From NCBI GenBank assembly GCA_037441225.1, contig JBBISU010000124.1:1-7506 (forward strand): a DNA stretch of 7,506 nt. The letters are read 5' to 3'. Under the pieces are notes generated by a model. That model made no database searches. It was not told where the DNA came from and saw only the letters and a program-made list of their open reading frames with translations. Every line of letters starts with the position of its first letter. Position 1 is the stretch's first letter. Of the stretch, positions 1-5,860 are shown one piece after another. The position numbers and the translations under genes are program-made. This stretch comes from JBBFMJ01 sp037441225. Its GTDB lineage: Bacteria; Acidobacteriota; Thermoanaerobaculia; UBA2201.

Positions 1-29
1 TTAAAAAAATAACTTATCTCAATCTCAAA

Positions 30-962
30 TTATAATCTTCTTTCAAACCAATTTAAAGTTTCTTTAATTCCTTCTGCAAAAGAATATTTTGGCTTCCAAT
101 TAAATTTTATTAATCTACTAATATTCAATACATTTCTTTCTAAATCCCCTACCCTTTTTCCCTTAAAAATTATTTTACTTTTTGATTTCAAATTCTTTTT
201 TATCTCCTCTAATACTTCAATTGTATGCCTCCCCTCTCCGGTGCCAACATTGTAAATACCTTCTGGCAAATCTATCCCTAAGATACAAGCAGAAACAACA
301 TCCTTTACATAAATATAATCCCTTATACATCCACTATCACCTTTTTCTTTCATTGCATAAAGCTTAACAGGTTCATTTTTTAATAAATTATTACAAAATA
401 TTGCTACAACTCCTGCTTCTCCATACGGATCCTGTCTTGGTCCATAGACATTTGAAAACCTTAAAATTACCCATTCAATTTTTCCTTTTGCTAATATTTT
501 CAAATAATTTTCAAAGGCAAATTTTGAAACTCCATAAATACTTTCCGGCTTTGGAATCCAATCTTCTTTTGCTTTTTTGCCTTCAGGAACTTCTCCATAA
601 ATTGCCCCACCTGTTGAAGAAAAAATAAATCTTTTTACATTATTTTCAATGGATGCCTCCAAAACATTTAAACCACCAATTAAATTTATTTCTATATCTT
701 TTTCTGGTTCTTTCATAGAAATTGGAACAGAGGGCTGAGCTGCCAGATGATAAACAATTTCGGGTTTAATTTTTTTAAAAATTTCAAAGGTTTTTTCTTT
801 CTTTCTTATATCACATAAAAAAAACTTTGCTTTATTATTGATATTTTCTTTCTTACCTGTGGATAAATCATCGGCTATAAAAACATTAAAATTCTTTTCA
901 ATTAAAGAATCTACAAGATTAGAGCCAATAAAACCAGCACCACCTGTAACCAATATATTCAT
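30..962 (-). CDS. galE: UDP-glucose 4-epimerase-type NAD-dependent epimerase
   Basis: A 310-aa extended short-chain dehydrogenase of the NDP-sugar epimerase/dehydratase group. VTGGAGFIGSNL (5-16) binds NAD; YHLAAQPSVPIS (71-82), SSTGGAIYGE (115-124) and SIYGVSK (141-147, catalytic Y143 and K147) follow, then FSNVYGPRQ (169-177) and RDYIYVKD (214-221). The SSTGGAIYGE block and overall layout match bacterial and archaeal GalE-like C4 epimerases. A plausible role is interconversion of UDP-glucose/UDP-galactose or their N-acetyl forms, but the exact sugar cannot be read from sequence. It lacks the Gmd-like and GDP-rhamnose-reductase signatures, so direct processing of the Gmd product is less likely. 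ATG 962 has GGGAG 5 nt upstream (968-972) and lies 13 nt after gmd. The TAA is at 30-32; the remaining 29 nt hold no clear terminator or new start. Confidence 0.88.
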   Translation of the reverse strand: MNILVTGGAGFIGSNLVDSLIEKNFNVFIADDLSTGKKENINNKAKFFLCDIRKKEKTFEIFKKIKPEIVYHLAAQPSVPISMKEPEKDIEINLIGGLNVLEASIENNVKRFIFSSTGGAIYGEVPEGKKAKEDWIPKPESIYGVSKFAFENYLKILAKGKIEWVILRFSNVYGPRQDPYGEAGVVAIFCNNLLKNEPVKLYAMKEKGDSGCIRDYIYVKDVVSACILGIDLPEGIYNVGTGEGRHTIEVLEEIKKNLKSKSKIIFKGKRVGDLERNVLNISRLIKFNWKPKYSFAEGIKETLNWFERRL

Positions 963-975
963 TTATACTCCCAAT

Positions 976-1950
976 TTATAATAAACTTTTAAAATAATTT
1001 ATATCAGACAAAACCATATCTTCTACAAGTTTTTCAAATCTTTTATTATACTCCCATCCTAAAATTTTCTTTGCTTTTGATGAATCACCTATAAGCAAAT
1101 CAACATCAGAAGGCCTGAAAAATTTTTCATCTATTTCTACATAATCTTCCCATTTAAGCCCCACAACATTAAAGGCAATTTCGCAAAACTCTTTAACAGA
1201 ATGCGTTTCACCTGTGGAAATTAAAAAATCCTCTGGCTTATCCATTTGAAGCATCTTGTGCATCACCTTTACATACTCCCTTGCATCCCCCCAATCCCTC
1301 ATTGCTCCAATATTCCCAAGTTTTAATTTATTTTCAATTCCTAACTTTATCTTTGCTACTGTTGAAGATATTTTTCTTGTAACAAATTCAAATCCTCTCC
1401 TTGGTGATTCATGGTTGTAAAGAATTCCTGTTAAAGCAAATAAATTATATGCCTCCCTATAATTTTGAACTAAATAAAATCCAGCAACCTTTGATATGCC
1501 ATAAGGAGACCTTGGATGGAAAGGTGTTGATTCTTTTTGAGGTATTTCTTCCACTTTGCCAAACATTTCAGAAGAGCCAGCAAAATAAACTTTACAATTT
1601 GGACATAATTCTTTAATTGCTGATAAAACATAACTCGTTCCTAAGATGTTTGTTTGAAGAGTTGAAAACTCATCTTCAAAAGACCAAGAGACAAAACTTT
1701 GAGCTGCTAAATGATAACATTCATCTGGCTTTATCTCTTCAATTGCTTTAAATATTGAACCATAGTTTTCAAGGGATGCAGGAATTAGCTTAATCTTATC
1801 AATTATATTTAAAATTCTCCAGTATCTGTGTTTTTCATTTTCTGAGGCAACCCTTCTTACCAATCCAAAAACCTCATATCCCAAATCAAGTAAATACTCG
1901 GCCAAATATGAACCATCCTGACCAGTTATGCCAGTAATTAAAGCTTTCAT
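976..1950 (-). CDS. gmd: GDP-mannose 4,6-dehydratase
   Basis: A 324-aa extended short-chain dehydrogenase that converts GDP-D-mannose to GDP-4-keto-6-deoxy-D-mannose, the common precursor of GDP-fucose, GDP-rhamnose and GDP-perosamine. The nucleotide-binding motif is ITGITGQDGSYLAEYLL (5-21). GSSEMFG (125-131) provides the Ser/Glu pair, and SPYGISK (148-154) the catalytic Y150 and K154. NHESPRRG (179-186), RDWGDAREYV (218-227) and FRPSDVDLLIGDSSKAK (278-294) are specific signatures of Gmd, so substrate assignment is firm. Length is slightly below the 340-370 aa common in the family, but all motifs are present. The ATG is in ATGA overlap with hepT, with AGGAG (1958-1962) 7 nt upstream. The next gene begins 13 nt downstream. 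The enzyme that processes the 4-keto product is not evident in the window. Confidence 0.96.
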   Translation of the reverse strand: MKALITGITGQDGSYLAEYLLDLGYEVFGLVRRVASENEKHRYWRILNIIDKIKLIPASLENYGSIFKAIEEIKPDECYHLAAQSFVSWSFEDEFSTLQTNILGTSYVLSAIKELCPNCKVYFAGSSEMFGKVEEIPQKESTPFHPRSPYGISKVAGFYLVQNYREAYNLFALTGILYNHESPRRGFEFVTRKISSTVAKIKLGIENKLKLGNIGAMRDWGDAREYVKVMHKMLQMDKPEDFLISTGETHSVKEFCEIAFNVVGLKWEDYVEIDEKFFRPSDVDLLIGDSSKAKKILGWEYNKRFEKLVEDMVLSDINYFKSLL

Positions 1951-2420
1951 ATTTCCTCTCCTGAAAATTCAAAATCAATAATATCTTTATTGGATTTAAT
2001 ATAAAATAAAATTTCATTTATTATATTTTCGATATCTTCAATTTCTTTTGAACAAATTTCAAAAAGCTCAAAATCAGAAATTTCCTGATAAAAATGAACT
2101 ATTCTGTTTCTATAGCCTGCAATTTTCAACAAAATTTTGCTTTTTTCATTACTAACAACTCCATATTCTACAATTTTTTTTGCTATTTTTTTATACTCTA
2201 TTGTGCCATCTCCAAAAACCTTTGAAAGGATATGTATTAAAAGATCAAACAATCCTTCAATTGCCCTTCTCAAACAAGATTCTGCTGAATAGATATTTCT
2301 TTTATCTGATATAAACTCTTCATAAGAAGAAATAGGGAGTTCTTTTATCTCTTTTATCATTTTTCTCACCCAACTAACCTTTTCCATCACAATAACTTTT
2401 CTAACTTTATCGGGCGTCAT
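1947..2420 (-). CDS. hepT: HepT-like HEPN RNase toxin (DUF86 type)
   Basis: A 157-aa helical protein of the HepT (DUF86) family. SCLRRAIEGLFDLLIHIL (48-65) matches the family's central helix. GYRNRIVHFY (102-111) contains the complete RX4HXY motif: R104, H109 and Y111. In characterised HepT proteins the Arg and His form the RNase site, and the Tyr is AMPylated by the cognate MntA. By homology this would be a ribonuclease toxin kept inactive by the upstream MNT. ATG 2420 overlaps the MNT stop (ATGA); GGAG lies 10 nt upstream (2431-2434). An alternative ATG at residue 12 lacks an SD. The N-terminus MTPDKVRK is acceptable for the family. The TGA stop overlaps the gmd ATG by 4 nt, so a toxin gene is translationally coupled to a sugar enzyme gene. 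Confidence 0.9.
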   Translation of the reverse strand: MTPDKVRKVIVMEKVSWVRKMIKEIKELPISSYEEFISDKRNIYSAESCLRRAIEGLFDLLIHILSKVFGDGTIEYKKIAKKIVEYGVVSNEKSKILLKIAGYRNRIVHFYQEISDFELFEICSKEIEDIENIINEILFYIKSNKDIIDFEFSGEEI

Positions 2421-2839
2421 ATTAATATTTCTCCATTAATCATTTCTTCAAAATATTTGTTTTTATAGAAGGCAAGATCTGCTGCTTTCCTTAAATAATA
2501 TATCTCTTCCCTTGCCTGTCTTATTTTATCATCACAAAATAAAAGCTCCCCTCTAATTGCTTCCAGTGCAAGAAAAACAGGTGCCTCAAGTAATACAATT
2601 AAATCAACCCTTTCAACACCAAAAAAATCTTCAATTTCAAGGCTAAATTCAACCCTTTCTTTTGCAGAGCCAAAAAATCCTTCTTTTGCTACAACAGCAA
2701 TATCTAAATCAGAAAAAGATTTCCTCAACCTTTTCCTTTTTCCTTTTAAAAAATTATATGCCTCTTTTGCCCTGCTTCCAAAAGCATAAAGAGAAATTAT
2801 TCCATATTTTTCACAAATTTTTTTTAATTTCTCTTCCAT
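2417..2839 (-). CDS. mntA: MntA-like nucleotidyltransferase antitoxin, with a basic insertion
   Basis: A 140-aa MNT protein paired with the HepT-like protein that follows. LYAFGSRAK (17-25) gives the G21-S22 loop and FSDLDIAVV (42-50) the D44/D46 metal pair; VDLIVL (78-83) supplies D79 as third acidic residue. In the MntA-HepT family, the MNT protein neutralises HepT by transferring AMP to a Tyr of the toxin. Between S22 and D44 there are 21 residues instead of the usual ten or so; the extra stretch (FLKGKRKRLRK, 30-40) is strongly basic. A C-terminal helical tail (about 104-135) extends beyond the core. The ATG at 2839 has no SD, but sits 6 nt after a TGTTAAAAT element. Its TGA overlaps the hepT ATG by 4 nt. 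The gene order MNT then HEPN is the reverse of the module at 4056-4755. Confidence 0.87.
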   Translation of the reverse strand: MEEKLKKICEKYGIISLYAFGSRAKEAYNFLKGKRKRLRKSFSDLDIAVVAKEGFFGSAKERVEFSLEIEDFFGVERVDLIVLLEAPVFLALEAIRGELLFCDDKIRQAREEIYYLRKAADLAFYKNKYFEEMINGEILI

Positions 2840-2845
2840 TTATTT

Positions 2846-2854
2846 ATTTTAACA
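2846..2854 (-). promoter_or_regulatory. Candidate extended -10 promoter, leaderless start of the MNT-HepT-gmd unit
   Basis: On the minus strand TGTTAAAAT (TGN plus a five-of-six match to TATAAT) ends 6 nt before the MNT ATG at 2839. The preceding sequence holds no SD. The best -35 at 17-nt spacing (TATAAA, 2869-2874) is weak, consistent with reliance on the TGN extension. Transcription would start at the A of the ATG. It mirrors the arrangement before wbpB. Confidence 0.42.
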
Positions 2855-2861
2855 CAATACA

Positions 2862-2918
2862 GAATATTTTTATATCTTATTAAAATCAAGAGCTATTTTT
2901 TTATAAATCAAAATATTC
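2862..2918. repeat. Inverted repeat in the wbpE-MNT spacer
   Basis: A perfect 9-bp inverted repeat: GAATATTTT at 2862-2870 and AAAATATTC at 2910-2918, separated by 39 nt. It occupies most of the longest intergenic gap and lies upstream of the candidate promoter at 2846-2854. It has no G+C-rich stem and no tract suited to intrinsic termination. It could be an operator for a dimeric regulator, for example the downstream MNT-HepT pair, or a chance match in A+T-rich DNA. Confidence 0.35.
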
Positions 2919-2922
2919 ACAT

Positions 2923-4059
2923 TTAAAAATAATATCCTTTAAAAAATTCTTTTATTTTGCTACAAACATATTTTATTTCATTCTTTTTAAGCAGTGGCTC
3001 AATTGGTAAGGAAAGGACTTCTTTTGACGCTTTTTCTGCTTCTTCAAGTTCAAAGGGGATTTTACAATTCCCTTTAAAAAGTTTCATTTTATGCAATGGG
3101 TAAGGATAATAAATTGCTGTTTGTACTCCTTTTTTTTCAAGATAATCTTTTAATTCATCCCTTTTTCCATTTAAAACCCTTATTGTAAACTGATGGAAAA
3201 CACCTCCTTCTTGATCTGGCAAGACAATTTCCTTTATATTTTTTAAATATTCATAATAATTTGAAGCAACTTTTCTTCTCAAATCATTAAATTTACTCAA
3301 ATATTTAAACTTTGCCAAAAGAATTGCTGCTTGTATTGTATCCAATCTGGAGTTATAGCCAAGGATTTCCACATTATATTTATCTTTTCCGCCATGCTTT
3401 CTTAAAATTTTTACTCTTTCTGCAATTTCTTCATCATTCGTTAAAACCATTCCTCCATCTCCATAACAGCCAAGATTTTTGGAAGGGAAAAAACTTAAAG
3501 CAGAAATATCTGAAAAAGTTCCTGCTTTTTCTCCTTCAAATTCTGCCCCAATTGCTTGTGCAATGTCTTCAATTAAAAACAAATTGTTTTCTTTACAAAT
3601 TTTACAAATCTCATTTATATTTTTTGGATTTCCATATAAATGAACAAAAATTATTCCCCTTGTTTTTTTATTTATTGCTTTTTTTACCTTTTTAAAATCT
3701 AAATTAAAACTTCCAGGGTCAATATCTACAAAGACGGGATTTGCCCCTGAATGCAATATTGAAGAAGCAGTTGCAACAAATGTAAAAGGGGTTGTTATTA
3801 TCTCATCTTTTTCATCAAAGAAATCTTTTCCTTTAATTTTATATGCCATTGCACGAAGAGACAAAATTAAAGCATCAGTTCCAGAAGCAACACCAATTCC
3901 ATATTTTAAATTTAAATATTTACTTAAAACTTTTTCAAGTTCCAAAACTTCTTCTCCCAAAATCCAGTTTTGCTTATTGAATATTTTTTTTAAATATTCA
4001 TCAATTTCTTTCTTTTGATAATTATATTCCCTCTTTAAATCAAGGATTTGTATTTTCAT
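2923..4059 (-). CDS. wbpE: UDP-2-acetamido-2-deoxy-3-oxoglucuronate aminotransferase, WbpE/WlbC type (DegT/DnrJ/EryC1 family)
   Basis: A 378-aa PLP-dependent sugar aminotransferase that would aminate the 3-keto product of WbpB, with glutamate as usual donor. Motifs in order: GVASGTDAL (56-64) for the cofactor phosphate; TTPFTFVATASSIL (89-102); LIEDIAQAIGAEF (162-174) with D165 facing the PLP ring nitrogen; SFFPSKNLGCYGDGG (189-203) with K194 forming the Schiff base; GYNSRLDTIQAAIL (234-247); and YYPYPLHKM (317-325) near the C-terminus, as in WlbC/WbpE. Length is normal and all key residues are present. Its ATG overlaps the MNT stop by 4 nt (ATGA), with AAGGG (4068-4072) 8 nt upstream as SD. 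It is followed by an 83-nt spacer holding a candidate promoter, so it probably ends the first transcription unit. Related enzymes act on 4-keto sugars; the neighbouring wbpB and wbpD favour the 3-keto substrate. Confidence 0.93.
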   Translation of the reverse strand: MKIQILDLKREYNYQKKEIDEYLKKIFNKQNWILGEEVLELEKVLSKYLNLKYGIGVASGTDALILSLRAMAYKIKGKDFFDEKDEIITTPFTFVATASSILHSGANPVFVDIDPGSFNLDFKKVKKAINKKTRGIIFVHLYGNPKNINEICKICKENNLFLIEDIAQAIGAEFEGEKAGTFSDISALSFFPSKNLGCYGDGGMVLTNDEEIAERVKILRKHGGKDKYNVEILGYNSRLDTIQAAILLAKFKYLSKFNDLRRKVASNYYEYLKNIKEIVLPDQEGGVFHQFTIRVLNGKRDELKDYLEKKGVQTAIYYPYPLHKMKLFKGNCKIPFELEEAEKASKEVLSLPIEPLLKKNEIKYVCSKIKEFFKGYYF

Positions 4060-4412
4060 AGAAATTTCCCTTTATTTATATTTAAAACAAAATTATTTTT
4101 TTCTTCAAGCATTCCTTGGAATTCTTCTTCTGTATAAACAACTATGTTAACATCTAATTTCAAATCATTGAAAAAATCAATAAAATCATCTTGTCTTTCA
4201 ATAAACCTCTTACTTGTTTTCTTCAAAATTATTGCAATATCAATATCACTTAAAGGATAAAAATCTGCTCTTAAAATAGAACCAAATAAAATAACTTTCT
4301 GGACATTTTCATCTTTTTTTATTTCTCTCGAAATTTCTCTTAACTTTTTTTCTATTTCTTTTTTATTTACAGATAAGATCTTTACACCATTGTAAAATTT
4401 TTCTTGCAGCAT
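4056..4412 (-). CDS. Minimal nucleotidyltransferase (MNT), partner of the HEPN protein
   Basis: A 118-aa nucleotidyltransferase beginning MLQEKFYNGVK. Its core VILFGSILRADFYPLSDIDI (40-59) gives G44-S45, ten residues, then D56-I-D58, the exact GSX10DxD pattern of MNT antitoxins. The region of the expected third acidic residue reads LDVNIVVYT; comparison with the usual DhhVYT pattern puts Asn (N89) where Asp is common, with D87 two residues earlier on the same strand face. Activity may therefore be altered. The frame is open up to an ATG at 4493, but those extra 27 codons lie wholly inside the HEPN gene and look like a shadow; AGAGGAGG supports 4412. The remaining overlap with HEPN is 50 nt. 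Its TGA overlaps the ATG of wbpE (ATGA), so translation of wbpE is probably coupled to it. Confidence 0.88.
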   Translation of the reverse strand: MLQEKFYNGVKILSVNKKEIEKKLREISREIKKDENVQKVILFGSILRADFYPLSDIDIAIILKKTSKRFIERQDDFIDFFNDLKLDVNIVVYTEEEFQGMLEEKNNFVLNINKGKFL

Positions 4413-4755
4413 TTTTTGCCTCCTCTGCCATTTTTTCATCAAAGTATTCTGCTGGAATTCCTTCAGGAAAACCATTTGGATATCTTGCTTCAATATAGTA
4501 TCTTGTCAATATTCTTCCATAAGAAAAGAATTCCTCTGGAACTTCAAAAATTTCAGAGATACCTTTCAGAAGCCCGAGTATAGAATGCCCTAATGCTAAA
4601 TTTCCTTTGCTTTCATATAAAGCTTTTAAAGATTTTTCTGCTGCTTGTTGAGCAGCAAAACATGCCCATTCATAATCACCAATTTTTAGAGAGTTTTCAG
4701 AATGCAAAAGATCCTTTTCTGCTTGCCTGATCCAATCCATTTCTCTTTTTCCCAC
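4363..4755 (-). CDS. HEPN domain protein, partner of the following minimal nucleotidyltransferase
   Basis: A 130-aa all-helical HEPN protein. WIRQAEKDLLHSENSLKIGD (8-27) and WACFAAQQAAEKSLKAL (30-46) are the classic first helices of the family. GHSILGLLKG (56-65) and RYYIEARYPNGFPEG (85-99) follow, then a C-terminal helix with ARKILQWCKDL. It does not contain the RX4-6H RNase motif of toxic HEPN proteins such as HepT, so ribonuclease activity is not supported by sequence. It may instead bind nucleotides or serve as substrate or regulator of its MNT partner, as commonly proposed for HEPN-MNT pairs. The start is GTG at 4755 behind GGGAGG, 1 nt after the wbpD TAA. Its 3' end overlaps the MNT gene by 50 nt. 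Confidence 0.88.
   Translation of the reverse strand: MGKREMDWIRQAEKDLLHSENSLKIGDYEWACFAAQQAAEKSLKALYESKGNLALGHSILGLLKGISEIFEVPEEFFSYGRILTRYYIEARYPNGFPEGIPAEYFDEKMAEEAKNAARKILQWCKDLICK
4419..4426 (-). promoter_or_regulatory. Strong ribosome binding site setting the MNT start at 4412
   Basis: AGAGGAGG on the minus strand, 6 nt before ATG 4410-4412. It lies inside the HEPN gene and is the main reason to place the MNT start here rather than at the upstream in-frame ATG at 4493. Confidence 0.8.
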
Positions 4756-4756
4756 T

Positions 4757-5332
4757 TTATTCCTCCCTTACAACAATAATTTTATCTTTATCAAGAGTAT
4801 ATACATTCTGGCATACTTTGCAATTTGCTTTAAAATTTTCAAACTTCAATGTATTTCCACACTTGCAAACCCACCCCTTTTGTTTTGCAGGAACTCCTAA
4901 AAATAGCGCATAATCAGGAACATCAGTTACAACAACAGCACCTGCTCCAATTAAAGAATATCTTCCAATTTCAACACCACAAACAATTGTTGCATTTGCA
5001 CCAATTGTTGCACCCCTTTTAACTAATGTTTTCTTAAACTCTGTTTTTCTTTCAATAAATGCCCTTGGATTTATAACATTTGTAAAAACCATTGAAGGAC
5101 CACAAAATACTTCATCTTCAATTTCAACCCCTTCATAAATTGATACATTATTTTGAACTTTAACCCTATTTCCAATTTTTACATTTGGTCCAACCATACA
5201 ATTTTGGCCAAAAACACAATTTTCACCTATTTCTGTATTTTTTAAAATATGACAAAAATGCCATATTTTTGTACCCTTTCCAATCTTTACATTTTCATCA
5301 ATAAAAGAAGAAGGATGTACAAAGTATTCCAT
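4757..5332 (-). CDS. wbpD: UDP-2-acetamido-3-amino-2,3-dideoxyglucuronate N-acetyltransferase, WbpD/WlbB type
   Basis: A 191-aa left-handed beta-helix (hexapeptide repeat) acyltransferase, the same length as its close relatives. It would transfer acetyl from acetyl-CoA to the 3-amino group made by WbpE, yielding UDP-2,3-diacetamido-2,3-dideoxyglucuronate; family members are trimers with active sites between subunits. Hexapeptide turns run from about residue 10 to 150. The subfamily block GPSMVFTNVINPRA (78-91) includes N85, which corresponds to a conserved active-site Asn. RGATIGANATIVCGVEIGRY (106-125) and LGVPAKQKGW (145-154) follow. The C-terminal tail carries C156, C158, C171 and C174, spaced like a small zinc-binding knuckle. 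ATG 5332 has AGGAG 6 nt upstream (5339-5343). It begins 3 nt after the nucleotidyltransferase gene and ends 1 nt before the GTG of the HEPN gene. Confidence 0.93.
   Translation of the reverse strand: MEYFVHPSSFIDENVKIGKGTKIWHFCHILKNTEIGENCVFGQNCMVGPNVKIGNRVKVQNNVSIYEGVEIEDEVFCGPSMVFTNVINPRAFIERKTEFKKTLVKRGATIGANATIVCGVEIGRYSLIGAGAVVVTDVPDYALFLGVPAKQKGWVCKCGNTLKFENFKANCKVCQNVYTLDKDKIIVVREE
4762..4767 (-). promoter_or_regulatory. Strong ribosome binding site deciding a GTG start
   Basis: GGGAGG on the minus strand, 6 nt before GTG 4753-4755 and inside the last codons of wbpD. It favours the GTG over the in-frame ATG at 4738-4740 (residue 6), which has a poorer purine run in front. Confidence 0.75.
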
Positions 5333-5335
5333 TAA

Positions 5336-5860
5336 TCACTCCTTTAATTTTTTCAACCATTTTTTAATATAAGTCCAATCTAACATTTTTTTATATTTGT
5401 TTTCTATCTTTTCCAGGTCATTTATATCTGTTTTCCTTTCACTCATCTTTTTTAATATATACAGATCTTCAATGTCTATAAAAGGAACCAAAACTTCTTC
5501 AAACTCTATTTCTTTTTTTCTTTTAATTAGATCATTAAAAAAGCTTTTTTTTACTATGACAAAATCAATTATAAATACTTTATCTTCTTCCAGGCGAATA
5601 ATTCTCCATATTTTTATATTTTTAAATTCCATTAAATTTTCGTGGAAAATTAGATTGTCAAATTCTATATTTAATGTTTTTTTTATTTTAGCAAAATCAG
5701 ATTTTTTTAAATAAATTATTACATCAATGTCAACGGTGGCCCTTGGCTCAACTAAAACAGAAAAAGCAATACCACCCCCAATGCAAAAATTAATGTTTTC
5801 CTTTTTTAATACTCTTACAACCCTTAAAATATTATCAATTAAGAAATTTTTTTCTTCCAA
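5336..5860 (-). CDS. Nucleotidyltransferase-fold protein (AbiEii-like GG...DxD type)
   Basis: A 174-aa protein with the pol-beta-type nucleotidyltransferase core. FCIGGGIAFSVLVEPRATVD (25-44) carries the Gly-rich loop and the R-A-T-x-D-I-D metal-binding pair D44/D46. The likely third acidic residue is D99 in FIIDFVIV. The C-terminal EDLYILKKMSERKTDINDLE (131-150) matches the pattern EDL..LK..R..D..DL seen in AbiEii-like and related nucleotidyltransferases. Such proteins transfer a nucleotide to a partner protein or RNA; the target here is unknown. The start is TTG at 5858-5860, chosen because AAGGA lies 6 nt upstream and the next Met is at residue 77. The gene overlaps the 60-aa partner by 22 nt and stops 3 nt before wbpD, whose SD lies within its end. 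It is the first of three unrelated nucleotidyltransferase modules in this operon. Confidence 0.82.
   Translation of the reverse strand: MEEKNFLIDNILRVVRVLKKENINFCIGGGIAFSVLVEPRATVDIDVIIYLKKSDFAKIKKTLNIEFDNLIFHENLMEFKNIKIWRIIRLEEDKVFIIDFVIVKKSFFNDLIKRKKEIEFEEVLVPFIDIEDLYILKKMSERKTDINDLEKIENKYKKMLDWTYIKKWLKKLKE

Noticed and set aside
1..29. Terminator or another gene start left of the epimerase
   Set aside because: A short A/T tract is present on the minus strand without a hairpin, and the edge cuts off anything further.
182..628. Plus-strand open frames antisense to the epimerase gene
   Set aside because: Low-complexity Leu/Phe/His translations opposite a clear galE-type gene; no SD or domain.
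30..962. GDP-4-keto-6-deoxymannose reductase or GDP-fucose synthase next to gmd
   Set aside because: The motifs (SSTGGAIYGE, PSVPIS, YGPRQ) are of GalE-type epimerases rather than Rmd or Fcl proteins, despite the suggestive position.
2840..2922. Intrinsic terminator after wbpE
   Set aside because: The gap has A and T tracts, but no G+C-containing stem followed by a T run on the minus strand; only a widely spaced A+T-rich inverted repeat.
3312..3695. Plus-strand open frame of 127 codons within wbpE
   Set aside because: It is antisense to strongly conserved wbpE motifs and its translation is a Leu/Phe-rich mirror of A+T-rich coding DNA, with no family resemblance.
4413..4493. Upstream extension of the middle MNT frame to ATG 4493 (145 aa)
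   Set aside because: These 27 codons lie entirely inside the HEPN gene, match no MNT N-terminus and have no SD. AGAGGAGG exactly 6 nt before ATG 4412 supports the shorter form.
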